64,000 bases of DNA. Source: Seonamhaeicola sp. (GTDB lineage Bacteria; Bacteroidota; Bacteroidia; Flavobacteriales; Flavobacteriaceae). The notes beneath the pieces are model-generated. The model worked only from the letters and a program-made list of their open reading frames with translations. It was not told the DNA's origin and ran no database searches. Below are positions 36,018 to 45,053 of this stretch, in pieces (the first letter of the stretch is position 1; each line of letters starts with the position of its first letter). The stretch covers positions 310,001 through 374,000 of the forward strand of contig NZ_JANQJQ010000030.1 of assembly GCF_028281565.1 (NCBI RefSeq). Direction: 5' to 3'. The position numbers and the translations under genes are program-made.

Positions 36018-38474
36018 ATGAAAAGACTTCTGGCCATCTGCCTTTTATTTGCATTATTTGCATCTACTGCAACCGCACAACCTAAAGCCAAGGAAACCTC
36101 AAATGCTGAGTTTTCCGGTATAAAAGATGCCATTATAACCGGAAAGATCATTGATAAAGAAACTAAAGACCCTTTAGAATATGCCACCATTTCTTTTTTC
36201 AGTAAAAAAGAAAATAAAATTGTTGCAGGTGGCATCACGGATACAAAAGGTAACTTCAGCATTCCGGTAGCGAAAGGTGTCTATGATATTTCTATTGAAT
36301 ACATTTCGTTTAAAACCATAAAGATCTCAAACCGGCAGATTACAAAAAGTGAAAACATAGGGGTTTTTGAATTGGAAATTGATGTGGAGTCTTTGGGAGA
36401 AGTTGAGGTCATTGCGGAAAGAACAACGGTTGAAATCAAGCTTGACAAAAAGATCTATAACGTTGGTAAAGACCTTACTGTTAGTGGCGGTACTGTGAGT
36501 GATGTTTTGGATAACGTACCATCGGTTTCTGTAGATGCCGAAGGAAGTATTGCTTTAAGAGGAAACGACAATGTCAGGATATTAATTAATGGAAAACCAT
36601 CGAGTTTGGTGGGCCTAAACTCAGCGGAGGCTTTACAACAATTACCTGCCGAAGCTATTGAAAAAGTTGAGGTTATCACGTCACCCTCTGCCAGATATGA
36701 AGCCGAAGGCACTGCGGGTATCTTAAATATTATTTTGAGACGAAGCAAATTACAAGGCCTAAACGGTTCTATGACTGCCAACGTAGGGTATCCTGAAAGC
36801 CGGGGAATTTCAGGAAATATAAACTACAGAACCGGTGATGTAAACTTTTTTAACACCTCATCCTATAGATACAATGATTCTCCCGGATATTGGTATAATG
36901 ATGTGGAATATTTTGATATCAACACCCCAGATTTGGATGAAAAAAGAGACTGGAACAGAATTAGTGAAGGTATAACAACCAATGCCGGTATTGAGTGGTA
37001 TATCAATGAAACAGCTTCGTTAACTGCTGCGGTTGTTTACAGGGATAGTGATAATGAATGGAACTCCTTCAATAGAATGATCCAGTTCGATAAAATAAAT
37101 AACACCACTACAACAAATATTAGATTAGATCCTGAACTCGGAAAGAATAATACGATCCAATATTCGTTGAATTTCACCAAAAATTTTGATAAGACGGACC
37201 ACATTTTAACATTGGATTTTCAATTTGAGGATTCTGACAATAGCGAATTTTCGTTGATCAATTTTAATGGCATAGATACAGACATAGTTGATCAAGTTGA
37301 AACAGATTCCAAAATCTTTTTAAGATCTGATTATGTTGTTCCAATAGGTGAGAACAGTCAGTTTGAAATAGGGTATCGAGGTGATTTTAACGATAGGACT
37401 AACGATTATCGAGTTGAGTTATTAGATGAGAACACCAATGCATTTGTAGTGAATGATATGCTTTCAAATGTCTTTAATTTTAAGCAATACATAAATGCTT
37501 TTTATGCTCAATTTGGTAGTAGAACAGGTAAATTATCATATTTATTTGGGTTGAGAATGGAAGATACCCGTACCACTCTGGATCAGCCTACAACAGGAGA
37601 TTTTAATAGAAAAAGCATTGCCGGGTTATTTCCCACAGTAAATATTAATTTAGAGCTTAGTGAAGATGAAAGTATCATGTTTGGTTACAATCGAAGGTTA
37701 AGAAGACCGCGTGGATTTATGATGAATCCATTCCCATCAAGGTCAAGTATTACGAACGTATTTCAAGGAAATCCCGATTTGGATCCAACATTCACAGGAA
37801 GATTTGAATTAGGTTATTTAAATCGGTTTGGACATTTTACCTTAAGTTCTGCTGTATATTACGGACACTCTACAAATGTAATTGCTTTTGTAAGTACCAA
37901 AACGGGAGAGACTGCTATTGTTGGCGGTGAAGAATTTCCCGTAATTCAACGTAGCCCTGTGAATATAGCTACCGACGACCGTTATGGTTTGGAATTTAAC
38001 TTAAACTATAGCCCTAATAGAAAATGGCGTATTAACTCAGATTTTAATTTATATCAATTTAAAAGAGAAGGGTTTTTTGAAGGTGTTGATCTTGGAGCAG
38101 ATAGCTTTTCCTGGGAAGGGCGTCTAACGAATAAATTAACATTGCCTTTTAAGATTGACTGGCAAACAACAGCCAGCTATAGAGGCCCTAGAGACGATAA
38201 CCAAAATAACAGACAAGGCACCTTTACATTAAATCAGGCTTTCAGTAAAGATCTGTTTAAAGAAAAAGCTTCTATTGCCTTTAATGTTAGAGACGTTTTT
38301 AATAGTGGGATTTACAGAAACAAAATTACTTCTGATACATTTACCGCGCATCAGGAGATTCGGTTTAGAGGAGTCAGAAGCTATAACCTGTCCTTTACTT
38401 ATAGATTCAATCAGAAGAAAAAGAGAGAACGCTCTAACGGTAATGGCTTTGACGGTGGCGGTATGGACATGTAA
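36018..38474 (+). CDS. Outer-membrane beta-barrel receptor with CarboxypepD-like domain
   Basis: An 818-residue protein with signal peptide KRLLAICLLFALFASTATA. A carboxypeptidase-regulatory-like domain follows (AIITGKIIDKETKDPLEYAT), then a plug (SVSVDAEGSIALRGNDNVRI, EVITSPSARYEAEGTAGILN) and a long barrel. It ends in a lysine-rich stretch and GGGMDM rather than a terminal phenylalanine. This is the TonB-receptor-like outer-membrane beta-barrel family typical of Bacteroidota. The substrate cannot be inferred. It is monocistronic, with its own promoter and terminator. Confidence 0.88.
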   Translation: MKRLLAICLLFALFASTATAQPKAKETSNAEFSGIKDAIITGKIIDKETKDPLEYATISFFSKKENKIVAGGITDTKGNFSIPVAKGVYDISIEYISFKTIKISNRQITKSENIGVFELEIDVESLGEVEVIAERTTVEIKLDKKIYNVGKDLTVSGGTVSDVLDNVPSVSVDAEGSIALRGNDNVRILINGKPSSLVGLNSAEALQQLPAEAIEKVEVITSPSARYEAEGTAGILNIILRRSKLQGLNGSMTANVGYPESRGISGNINYRTGDVNFFNTSSYRYNDSPGYWYNDVEYFDINTPDLDEKRDWNRISEGITTNAGIEWYINETASLTAAVVYRDSDNEWNSFNRMIQFDKINNTTTTNIRLDPELGKNNTIQYSLNFTKNFDKTDHILTLDFQFEDSDNSEFSLINFNGIDTDIVDQVETDSKIFLRSDYVVPIGENSQFEIGYRGDFNDRTNDYRVELLDENTNAFVVNDMLSNVFNFKQYINAFYAQFGSRTGKLSYLFGLRMEDTRTTLDQPTTGDFNRKSIAGLFPTVNINLELSEDESIMFGYNRRLRRPRGFMMNPFPSRSSITNVFQGNPDLDPTFTGRFELGYLNRFGHFTLSSAVYYGHSTNVIAFVSTKTGETAIVGGEEFPVIQRSPVNIATDDRYGLEFNLNYSPNRKWRINSDFNLYQFKREGFFEGVDLGADSFSWEGRLTNKLTLPFKIDWQTTASYRGPRDDNQNNRQGTFTLNQAFSKDLFKEKASIAFNVRDVFNSGIYRNKITSDTFTAHQEIRFRGVRSYNLSFTYRFNQKKKRERSNGNGFDGGGMDM

Positions 38475-38491
38475 AACCAACCTAACAGCAT

Positions 38492-38523
38492 AAAAAAAGG
38501 AAGCTAAATTAGCTTCCTTTTTA
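38492..38523. terminator. Bidirectional terminator
   Basis: AAAAAGGAAGCTAA and TTAGCTTCCTTTTT pair around a very short loop, between convergent genes. Confidence 0.85.
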
Positions 38524-38542
38524 ATTATATCTTTTTTAATTC

Positions 38543-38719
38543 CTATGCTTCCTGACGCTTAGCTTTTTTCGCTTCTCTAATTTCTTTCATTCTTTCAATA
38601 AAAGAACCTCCAATCCAATAAGGAATAACAAAGGTTAATAAAAATATCATTAACCAGAACCCAATGGTCAAAATGGTTAAAAATGCTAAAAATCCTAAAT
38701 ATTGGTCAAATTCAAACAT
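38543..38719 (-). CDS. Small membrane protein, 58 residues
   Basis: The frame reads MFEFDQYLGFLAFLTILTIG and continues to a charged tail ERMKEIREAKKAKRQEA, with one or two hydrophobic segments (residues 8-37). A positive-inside tail suggests an inner-membrane protein. It is too short for standard gene finders but the composition and lone position in a gap between genes support it. No function is known. Confidence 0.65.
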   Translation of the reverse strand: MFEFDQYLGFLAFLTILTIGFWLMIFLLTFVIPYWIGGSFIERMKEIREAKKAKRQEA

Positions 38720-38813
38720 AATAGTAAGCTATCTTTTATAAATCTTGCGCAAAGATAATGTAAAGCTATTTGTTATACAATATGAAATTAAAAATTATTA
38801 ACAGAGTTTTTCA

Positions 38814-39455
38814 CTAATTCAAATTAGGTTGCGGTGTCATACGTAAATAAGGTTTAACCTCCTTAAATCCTTTTGGGAATATCGCATCTATATCTTCAGT
38901 AGCAATAGAAGGCACTACCACGCAATCATCACCGTTATTCCAATTGGCAGGTGTTGCAACTTTATGATAAGCTGTTAATTGTAGCGAATCTATGACACGC
39001 AATAGTTCGTCAAAATTTCGTCCTGTAGAAGCCGGATACGTAATTGTTAATTTCACGGTCTTGTCCGAACCTATTACAAATACAGATCGCACTGTGGCAT
39101 TACTATCGGCATTCGGGTGGATCATATCGTAAAGTTCGGATACTTTTTTGTCTTCATCGGCAATGATAGGAAAATTAACCGTGGTATTCTGGGTTTCATT
39201 TATGTCATTTACCCAGCCATTATGCGAGTCAAGACCGTCTACACTTAATGCGACCACCTTGACGTTTCGTTTTTCAAACTCCGCTTTATATTTAGCCACA
39301 GTACCTAATTCTGTTGTACAAACAGGCGTGTAATCTGCCGGGTGAGAAAACAAAACTCCCCAACTATCTCCTAGCCAGTCGTGAAAATTAATGGTGCCCT
39401 CGGTTGATAAAGCACTAAAATCCGGGGCTACATCCCCTAGTCTAATTGTTGCCAT
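38814..39455 (-). CDS. Prx6-type (1-Cys) peroxiredoxin
   Basis: A 213-residue protein starting MATIRLGDVAPDFSALSTEG. The peroxidatic site is HPADYTPVCTTELG with Cys46; RSVFVIGSDKTVKLTITYPA and TGRNFDELLRVIDSLQLTA are typical of the Prx6 group. A second cysteine in GDDCVVVPS could resolve. It reduces peroxides in the cytoplasm. The frame extends 27 codons upstream, but MATI is the conserved start. Confidence 0.92.
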   Translation of the reverse strand: MATIRLGDVAPDFSALSTEGTINFHDWLGDSWGVLFSHPADYTPVCTTELGTVAKYKAEFEKRNVKVVALSVDGLDSHNGWVNDINETQNTTVNFPIIADEDKKVSELYDMIHPNADSNATVRSVFVIGSDKTVKLTITYPASTGRNFDELLRVIDSLQLTAYHKVATPANWNNGDDCVVVPSIATEDIDAIFPKGFKEVKPYLRMTPQPNLN

Positions 39456-39620
39456 TTTTATTGTCTTTAATATTAGTAATTGTTCAATAAATACCCTTTG
39501 CAAGGTATAAATCATATCTCTATAAAAATAATTCATTTTTTTGAGCCGACTCTTATTTTTTTGTTAAAAACAAGCCGTAAAAACTAACAAAAATCATATC
39601 AATAAACATTTAAAAAAAAG

Positions 39621-39628
39621 TAACTTTG
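39621..39628 (+). promoter_or_regulatory. -7 promoter element for fumC
   Basis: TAACTTTG, a full consensus match, lies 25 bp before the ATG. Confidence 0.6.
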
Positions 39629-39653
39629 TGGCTCATTATTAATAAATAAGACA

Positions 39654-41051
39654 ATGAGTTTCAGAATAGAAAAAGATACCATGGGCGAAGTTAAGGTTCC
39701 TGCTGATAAACTTTGGGGAGCCCAAACCGAGCGATCCAGAAATAACTTTAAAATTGGTCCGTCTGCATCCATGCCGTTAGAGATTGTTTATGGCTTTGCA
39801 TACTTAAAAAAAGCAGCGGCTTACACCAATTGTGAGCTTGGCGTTTTACCCATTGAAAAGCGCGACTTAATTGCTCAGGTTTGCGACGAGATTTTAGAAG
39901 GTAAGCATGATGATCAGTTTCCATTAGTGGTTTGGCAAACCGGTTCCGGTACACAAAGCAATATGAATGTGAATGAGGTGGTTGCCAACAGGGCTCATCA
40001 AATAGCCGGTAAAGTCATTGGTGAAGGAGAAAAAACCATTCAACCGAATGATGATGTTAATAAATCACAATCGTCTAATGACACCTTCCCTACCGGTATG
40101 CACATTGCGGCCTATAAAAAAATAGTGGAAGTTACTATTCCCGGTGTTGAACAACTCAGAGATACTTTAAAAGAAAAATCGAATGCATTTAAAGATGTGG
40201 TTAAAATTGGCAGAACCCATCTAATGGATGCCACACCTTTAACACTTGGACAGGAACTTTCCGGATATGTGGCTCAATTAGACCATGGCTTAAAAGCTTT
40301 AGAAAACACGTTATCACATTTAAGTGAATTGGCTTTAGGTGGTACTGCCGTAGGAACAGGCCTTAATACGCCTAAAGGATACGATAAGCGTGTAGCAGAA
40401 TATATTGCCGAGTTTACCAATTTACCATTTGTTACAGCACCTAATAAGTTTGAAGCTTTGGCAGCTCATGATGCCTTAGTTGAAACTCATGGCGCTTTAA
40501 AACAGTTGGCCGTTTCATTAAATAAAATAGCTAATGATATCAGAATGATGGCATCCGGACCCAGAAGTGGTATTGGAGAGATCATTATTCCTGCTAATGA
40601 GCCCGGAAGTTCTATTATGCCGGGAAAAGTAAATCCAACGCAATGTGAAGCGCTGACCATGGTTTGTGCTCAGGTAATTGGTAATGATGTAACAGTATCT
40701 GTTGGCGGTACGCAAGGCCACTATGAGCTAAATGTATTTAAACCCGTAATGGCAGCCAATGTGCTTCAATCTGCCCAACTAATTGGCGATGCATGTGTAA
40801 GTTTTGATGTTAATTGTGCTGTGGGCATTGAGCCTAATCATGCAGTTATTAAGGAATTATTAAACAATTCTTTAATGCTGGTTACTGCACTGAACACAAA
40901 AATTGGTTACTATAAAGCAGCAGAAATTGCAAATACTGCTCATAAAAACGGAACTACTCTAAAAGAAGAAGCTATCAATTTAGGGTATGTTACTGCCGAA
41001 GAATATGATGATTGGGTTAAGCCGGAAGATATGGTTGGTAGTTTGAAATAG
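39654..41051 (+). CDS. fumC: Fumarate hydratase, class II
   Basis: A 465-residue iron-independent fumarase of the TCA cycle. The family signature [15 protein letters not shown] is present, as are [14 protein letters not shown] and the [12 protein letters not shown] segment with the catalytic His-Thr pair. Length is typical. It has its own promoter and a strong terminator, so it is probably monocistronic. Confidence 0.96.
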   Translation: MSFRIEKDTMGEVKVPADKLWGAQTERSRNNFKIGPSASMPLEIVYGFAYLKKAAAYTNCELGVLPIEKRDLIAQVCDEILEGKHDDQFPLVVWQTGSGTQSNMNVNEVVANRAHQIAGKVIGEGEKTIQPNDDVNKSQSSNDTFPTGMHIAAYKKIVEVTIPGVEQLRDTLKEKSNAFKDVVKIGRTHLMDATPLTLGQELSGYVAQLDHGLKALENTLSHLSELALGGTAVGTGLNTPKGYDKRVAEYIAEFTNLPFVTAPNKFEALAAHDALVETHGALKQLAVSLNKIANDIRMMASGPRSGIGEIIIPANEPGSSIMPGKVNPTQCEALTMVCAQVIGNDVTVSVGGTQGHYELNVFKPVMAANVLQSAQLIGDACVSFDVNCAVGIEPNHAVIKELLNNSLMLVTALNTKIGYYKAAEIANTAHKNGTTLKEEAINLGYVTAEEYDDWVKPEDMVGSLK

Positions 41052-41080
41052 TATCTTCTGTTCAAATAATTGAAAACAAA

Positions 41081-41110
41081 AAAACAGGTAAGACATTACC
41101 TGTTTTTTTT
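41081..41110 (+). terminator. Terminator of fumC
   Basis: AAAACAGGTAA and TTACCTGTTTT form an 11-bp stem with a four-base loop and an eight-T tail. Confidence 0.9.
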
Positions 41111-41205
41111 GGTTGGTTAGCTATCAATCCTTTATACATTTTACATTTGCGAAAGGAAATCAAGCCAAAGATATTATTTAACACGTTGTTAATTATTAAC
41201 AAATG

Positions 41206-41781
41206 TTAATAACTGTCCATTTTTTTTCTAATTCTGCTTAATTGCACAGCGGTAATACCTAAATAAGAGGCTATTTGATATTGGGGGATGATGTCATCAA
41301 CATTGGGGATTTGCTCTTTTAAAGCTAAATACCGGTCTTTGGCATCCAGTGACATTAATTCTACCAAACGCCTTTCATATTTAATGTAAACAAATTCCAA
41401 AACCTTAGAATACAAATTGTTAATAGCTCTGTCCCTTTGCGAAAGCGCCATTAATTCTCTGTAATCAATTTCATAAATTTTACAGTCGGAGAGTGTTTCA
41501 AAAACCATTTGAGAAGGTTTGTTTTTTAATAAGGCCGTAAGGGAAGCTACAAAACTTGTGGGCAGGTAAAAACTTTTGTTGTATTCTTTACCGTCTTCTG
41601 TGGTAAGATAACACCTTATAATACCTGAAACCAGCATGTATATTTTTGAAGGAACTTCATTTAACTTAACCAATTGAGTTCCTGCTTTTATCCTTTTAAA
41701 TTCGGTAATTTTTTCTAATTCCAAGAAGGTTTCCTCAGAAACATTGAGAAATGAGTTTAAGAATGAAAAGTTACGGTTCAT
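41206..41781 (-). CDS. Crp/Fnr-family transcription regulator
   Basis: A 191-residue protein with an N-terminal cyclic-nucleotide-binding-like barrel (GTQLVKLNEVPSKIYMLVSG, SFYLPTSFVASLTALLKNKP) and a C-terminal winged helix (IPQYQIASYLGITAVQLSRI). No cysteine cluster for an Fe-S centre is visible. Family members respond to small ligands or redox state. The targets are unknown; no neighbouring gene suggests one. Confidence 0.88.
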   Translation of the reverse strand: MNRNFSFLNSFLNVSEETFLELEKITEFKRIKAGTQLVKLNEVPSKIYMLVSGIIRCYLTTEDGKEYNKSFYLPTSFVASLTALLKNKPSQMVFETLSDCKIYEIDYRELMALSQRDRAINNLYSKVLEFVYIKYERRLVELMSLDAKDRYLALKEQIPNVDDIIPQYQIASYLGITAVQLSRIRKKMDSY

Positions 41782-41908
41782 TAATAATCAAAGAAATTAT
41801 GTTAGAGATCTGGACGCTCTAAAAATAATATGTTTAACCCGCAATCAACCAATTTTTCTACAATTTACCAATATACTTGTTCAGCTGTAAAATAATAGTA
41901 ATATAAAA

Positions 41909-41944
41909 AAGGTCCCGGGCAAATTTACCCGGGACCTTGTTTTT
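41909..41944. terminator. Strong GC-rich terminator
   Basis: GGTCCCGGG and CCCGGGACC form a nine-base stem with AA/TT extensions and a T tail on the plus strand; an A tract upstream gives T on the minus strand. It serves the minus-strand gene at 41960. Confidence 0.8.
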
Positions 41945-41959
41945 AAGTGTTATATATAT

Positions 41960-42844
41960 TTACTTTAAAGTAAACTCTGAGGTTGAAACTAAATCTTTTT
42001 CATTAAACACATTAACTATATAACGTCCTTTTTCAAAATCATCCTGTCCTTTGGCGGTTACAAACTCGCAGATGTTCAGGTTTGCGTTTTCGTAGTTAAA
42101 CTTACTTATAATACTGTAGTTTAACGTTTTTTCCTCAAACTGCACTTGCTCATTTAGTCCTAAGGTGTTGTTTTTAGGGTCAATAACCTGAACATATAAT
42201 TCGTGATCTCCGGCTTGTACCAAGCTATTTTTAGCAACGGTAAAACAAACTCTGATCTTGTCTGTTCTACTGGCTCTTTCTGTTGGAATTAGTTTACCAG
42301 AAGTCCTTTCAATAACTCCAAAACCTTTTAAACCAACTGTGCCAAGTATAGAAGCGTTCTCAACAACTTCGGCTAAAGCAGTATTTTGAACTAATAAAGA
42401 ATCGGTAAACATGGTGCGTTCTTCTAACTTAACTCTTGTACTGTCTAAAGAAGTTGCTAAATAAGAGTTCTCCACTCGTAAGGAATCGTTTTGCGCTAAT
42501 AAAACATCCATTTCTTTTTGAAGCGATAAGTATTTCTTTTTATATCTCCATAAGCTTCTTACATTAGTTTCAGAGATCTTTAAAGAATCAATCAATCCTT
42601 GAATTCTTTCTCTGGCTTCAACTAAATCTTTACTAACAGCTTCATTTTCACCTATAGCCTCGTCATATTGTTTAGCCATAGCATTTAAATCGTTCATTAC
42701 CAGCTGCTTTTCTGCTTTTAAATCGTTCTCATTTTTTTTACTGTCACTATAAAGATTCATAGTGTAAAACCCTACCCCTAAAAATAAAGCCAATGCAATC
42801 CCTAATGCAATTTTTAGCCTCATGTTACTTTTGTTTCCTTCCAT
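41960..42844 (-). CDS. Single-pass membrane coiled-coil protein
   Basis: A 294-residue protein with one membrane helix at about 8-28, a coiled-coil segment from 35 to 165 (repeated E-x2-K and L-heptads), and a C-terminal beta-rich domain (RVCFTVAKNSLVQAGDHELYVQ). Homologues in flavobacteria have been loosely labelled chromosome-partitioning proteins without support. It is presumably periplasmic beyond the helix. No function is assigned. Confidence 0.72.
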   Translation of the reverse strand: MEGNKSNMRLKIALGIALALFLGVGFYTMNLYSDSKKNENDLKAEKQLVMNDLNAMAKQYDEAIGENEAVSKDLVEARERIQGLIDSLKISETNVRSLWRYKKKYLSLQKEMDVLLAQNDSLRVENSYLATSLDSTRVKLEERTMFTDSLLVQNTALAEVVENASILGTVGLKGFGVIERTSGKLIPTERASRTDKIRVCFTVAKNSLVQAGDHELYVQVIDPKNNTLGLNEQVQFEEKTLNYSIISKFNYENANLNICEFVTAKGQDDFEKGRYIVNVFNEKDLVSTSEFTLK

Positions 42845-42887
42845 AATTACTGTTTTTAATGTTAGTATTAATTCTTAAGTTTAATTT

Positions 42888-42895
42888 TACTTTTG
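42888..42895 (+). promoter_or_regulatory. -7 promoter element for hutG-like gene
   Basis: TACTTTTG matches the consensus 49 bp before the ATG at 42945. Confidence 0.45.
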
Positions 42896-42944
42896 CAATG
42901 CTATAAATAATTATTGATGTATTTTTATTCAAAATAACTACCTA

Positions 42945-43955
42945 ATGGACAAACTGGTTATATTTAATAATGCGTCTAGAAATAAACTATTAAATAAACG
43001 TGTTGGCGAATCCAAATTTGGTCAACATGTTAAATTATTAACTCGCATTTCTAACATATACGAACAACTTAAAAATTTAGATGTCACCCATGTAATTTTT
43101 GGTATTCCCGAAGATGTTGGTGTTTTTGCAAACCATGGAAAAACGGGAACAGCAAAGGCCTGGGAAGCTTCCCTTAAGGTTTTACTAAATATACAGAGTA
43201 ATAAATATACTAAGGCAAAAAGCGTTTTAATACTGGGATATTTAGATTTTAGTGACGAAATGAAGCAAATTTCTAACTTCAGTGTTACCAGTAAAAGAAA
43301 CTTAAAAAAAGCCCGCGATTTGGTAAACACTATAGATGCACATGTCACCTATTTGGTAAATCAAATTGTCGCTGCCGGAAAAAAACCCATCATCATAGGT
43401 GGTGGCCATAACAATGCTTATGGCAATATTAAAGGTACTTCATTGGCTTTAAACACACCTGTTAGTGCTGTTAATTTTGATGCGCATTCAGATTTTAGGC
43501 CCGAAGAAGGGCGCCATAGCGGAAACGGCTTTAGCTACGCTTTCGCAGAAGGCTTTTTGAATAAATATTTTATTTTCGGATTGCATGAAAATTACACCTC
43601 GGATAAAACGCTTACAACACTAAATAAAGTTAAAGCTGTTAAATACAATACCTTTGAAAGTATTGAAATCAGAAATGATCTGGAATTTGATACCCAAATG
43701 GAACGCGCATTAAAACACGTTTCCAAGGATCCTTTCGGCATTGAAATTGATTGTGATGCCATTGAAAATATGCCTAGTAGTGCCATGACCCCCAGCGGAT
43801 TTAACGTCAATAAAGCCAGAAAATTTGTCAGCTTTTTTGGTAGCCATGAAAACGCCCAATACTTACATATTTGTGAAGCGGCTCCTAAAAGAAAAACTGA
43901 AACTCAAGTGGGTAAGCTTATCGCCTACCTGGTAACGGACTTTATTAAAGCCTAA
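42945..43955 (+). CDS. hutG: Formimidoylglutamase-like ureohydrolase
   Basis: A 336-residue member of the arginase/agmatinase family. Manganese ligands are visible in GGGHNNAYG, NFDAHSDFRPEEGRHSGN and IEIDCDAIENMPSSA. The N-terminus (KLVIFNNASRNKLLNKRVGE) matches flavobacterial formimidoylglutamases, which take part in histidine breakdown. The rest of the hut pathway is not in this window. Arginase or agmatinase remain possible. Confidence 0.82.
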   Translation: MDKLVIFNNASRNKLLNKRVGESKFGQHVKLLTRISNIYEQLKNLDVTHVIFGIPEDVGVFANHGKTGTAKAWEASLKVLLNIQSNKYTKAKSVLILGYLDFSDEMKQISNFSVTSKRNLKKARDLVNTIDAHVTYLVNQIVAAGKKPIIIGGGHNNAYGNIKGTSLALNTPVSAVNFDAHSDFRPEEGRHSGNGFSYAFAEGFLNKYFIFGLHENYTSDKTLTTLNKVKAVKYNTFESIEIRNDLEFDTQMERALKHVSKDPFGIEIDCDAIENMPSSAMTPSGFNVNKARKFVSFFGSHENAQYLHICEAAPKRKTETQVGKLIAYLVTDFIKA

Positions 43956-43984
43956 GCTATTTTTAATCTTTATTGAAAATTTTA

Positions 43985-43992
43985 TATATTTG
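43985..43992 (+). promoter_or_regulatory. -7 promoter element of MarR-GNAT gene
   Basis: TATATTTG matches TAnnTTTG, 36 bp before the ATG, followed by an AT-only run that may hold an autoregulatory site. Confidence 0.55.
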
Positions 43993-44027
43993 CATAAGTG
44001 TTTATATAAATAAATATATTATTAATA

Positions 44028-44987
44028 ATGGATGCATTGCGAGGTTATGGAGAATTAGGTTTAGGTTCCAGGTTAAAAAGATTGAGTGAGTTCGTTTTAA
44101 GGGAAGCTCAGTTGGTTTATCGTTATTATAACATTGATTTTGATTCTCACTTGTTCCCCATTTTCAAAATAATAAGCAACAAAAACGGGGTTACAAATTC
44201 TGAAATACAAACGTCTTTAGAATATACGCAACCTGCCATAACACAAGCAATTAATAAGCTAAATGCAAAAGGATATATCATTTACAAGTCTGATAAACTG
44301 GATAAAAGAAAGAAAATAATCTTTCTATCCGATAAGGGGCAAAACATTCTTGAAAGGTTAAAACCAATCTGGAAAAGTATTGATACTGTAGTAAAGGAAT
44401 ATACTTCAGAACATTCAAGCTCATTAATTGAGCATTTAAATAATCTTGAAAACAAGTTAAAAGCTAAAAGCTTAAGTGGAACCATAATAAATCACATTAA
44501 AATGAATACTACCGACATACAATCCATAGAAATTGATTTTTACAAAGACCAATACGCCAAAGCATTTTATGAACTAAACAGGGAATGGTTACAGACTTAT
44601 TTTTATGTAGAACCTTATGATGAAGAAGTCTTAAGCAAACCCAATAAATACATTATCGATAAAGGCGGACATATTTTCTTTGCCAAAATAGAGGGTAACG
44701 TAGTTGGTACGGTTGCCCTTATGCCTATTGACGAAAACGGCTTGTTTGAATTAACCAAAATGGCCGTATCACCAGAGTACAGAGGGCAAAAAATCGGACA
44801 ACACCTTTTAGAGTATTGCATTGATTATGCTAAAAATATCATGGGATTACCCAAACTTATTCTGTATTCCAGCACCAAACTGGAAAATGCTATTTACATT
44901 TATAGAAAGTTTGGGTTTATAGAAATTCCTGTGGAATCGAATAGCAGATATGAACGCAGTGATATTAAAATGGAATTGGTGTTTTAA
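44028..44987 (+). CDS. MarR-like regulator fused to GNAT acetyltransferase
   Basis: A 319-residue two-domain protein. Residues 1-150 form a MarR winged helix (SLEYTQPAITQAINKLNAKG, DKRKKIIFLSDKGQNILERL). Residues 155-319 form a GNAT domain with the acetyl-CoA motif MAVSPEYRGQKIGQHLLEYC. The fusion is known in several phyla. It could acetylate a small molecule sensed by the regulator, or its own target, but no substrate is evident. It probably regulates its own promoter. Confidence 0.85.
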   Translation: MDALRGYGELGLGSRLKRLSEFVLREAQLVYRYYNIDFDSHLFPIFKIISNKNGVTNSEIQTSLEYTQPAITQAINKLNAKGYIIYKSDKLDKRKKIIFLSDKGQNILERLKPIWKSIDTVVKEYTSEHSSSLIEHLNNLENKLKAKSLSGTIINHIKMNTTDIQSIEIDFYKDQYAKAFYELNREWLQTYFYVEPYDEEVLSKPNKYIIDKGGHIFFAKIEGNVVGTVALMPIDENGLFELTKMAVSPEYRGQKIGQHLLEYCIDYAKNIMGLPKLILYSSTKLENAIYIYRKFGFIEIPVESNSRYERSDIKMELVF

Positions 44988-45000
44988 TTTTCTTTGGATA

Positions 45001-45028
45001 AAAAAACCGGAGAATTACAATTCTCCGG
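45001..45028 (-). terminator. Terminator of GH16 gene
   Basis: CCGGAGAATT and AATTCTCCGG form a perfect 10-bp stem around two bases. On the minus strand a T run follows directly. Confidence 0.85.
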
Positions 45029-45053
45029 CTGCTATTAATCTGGTTTTAAAGCA

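Noticed and set aside
43993-44027. AT-rich palindrome as a MarR operator
   Set aside because: The stretch consists almost only of A and T, so symmetry by chance is expected; kept only as a remark.
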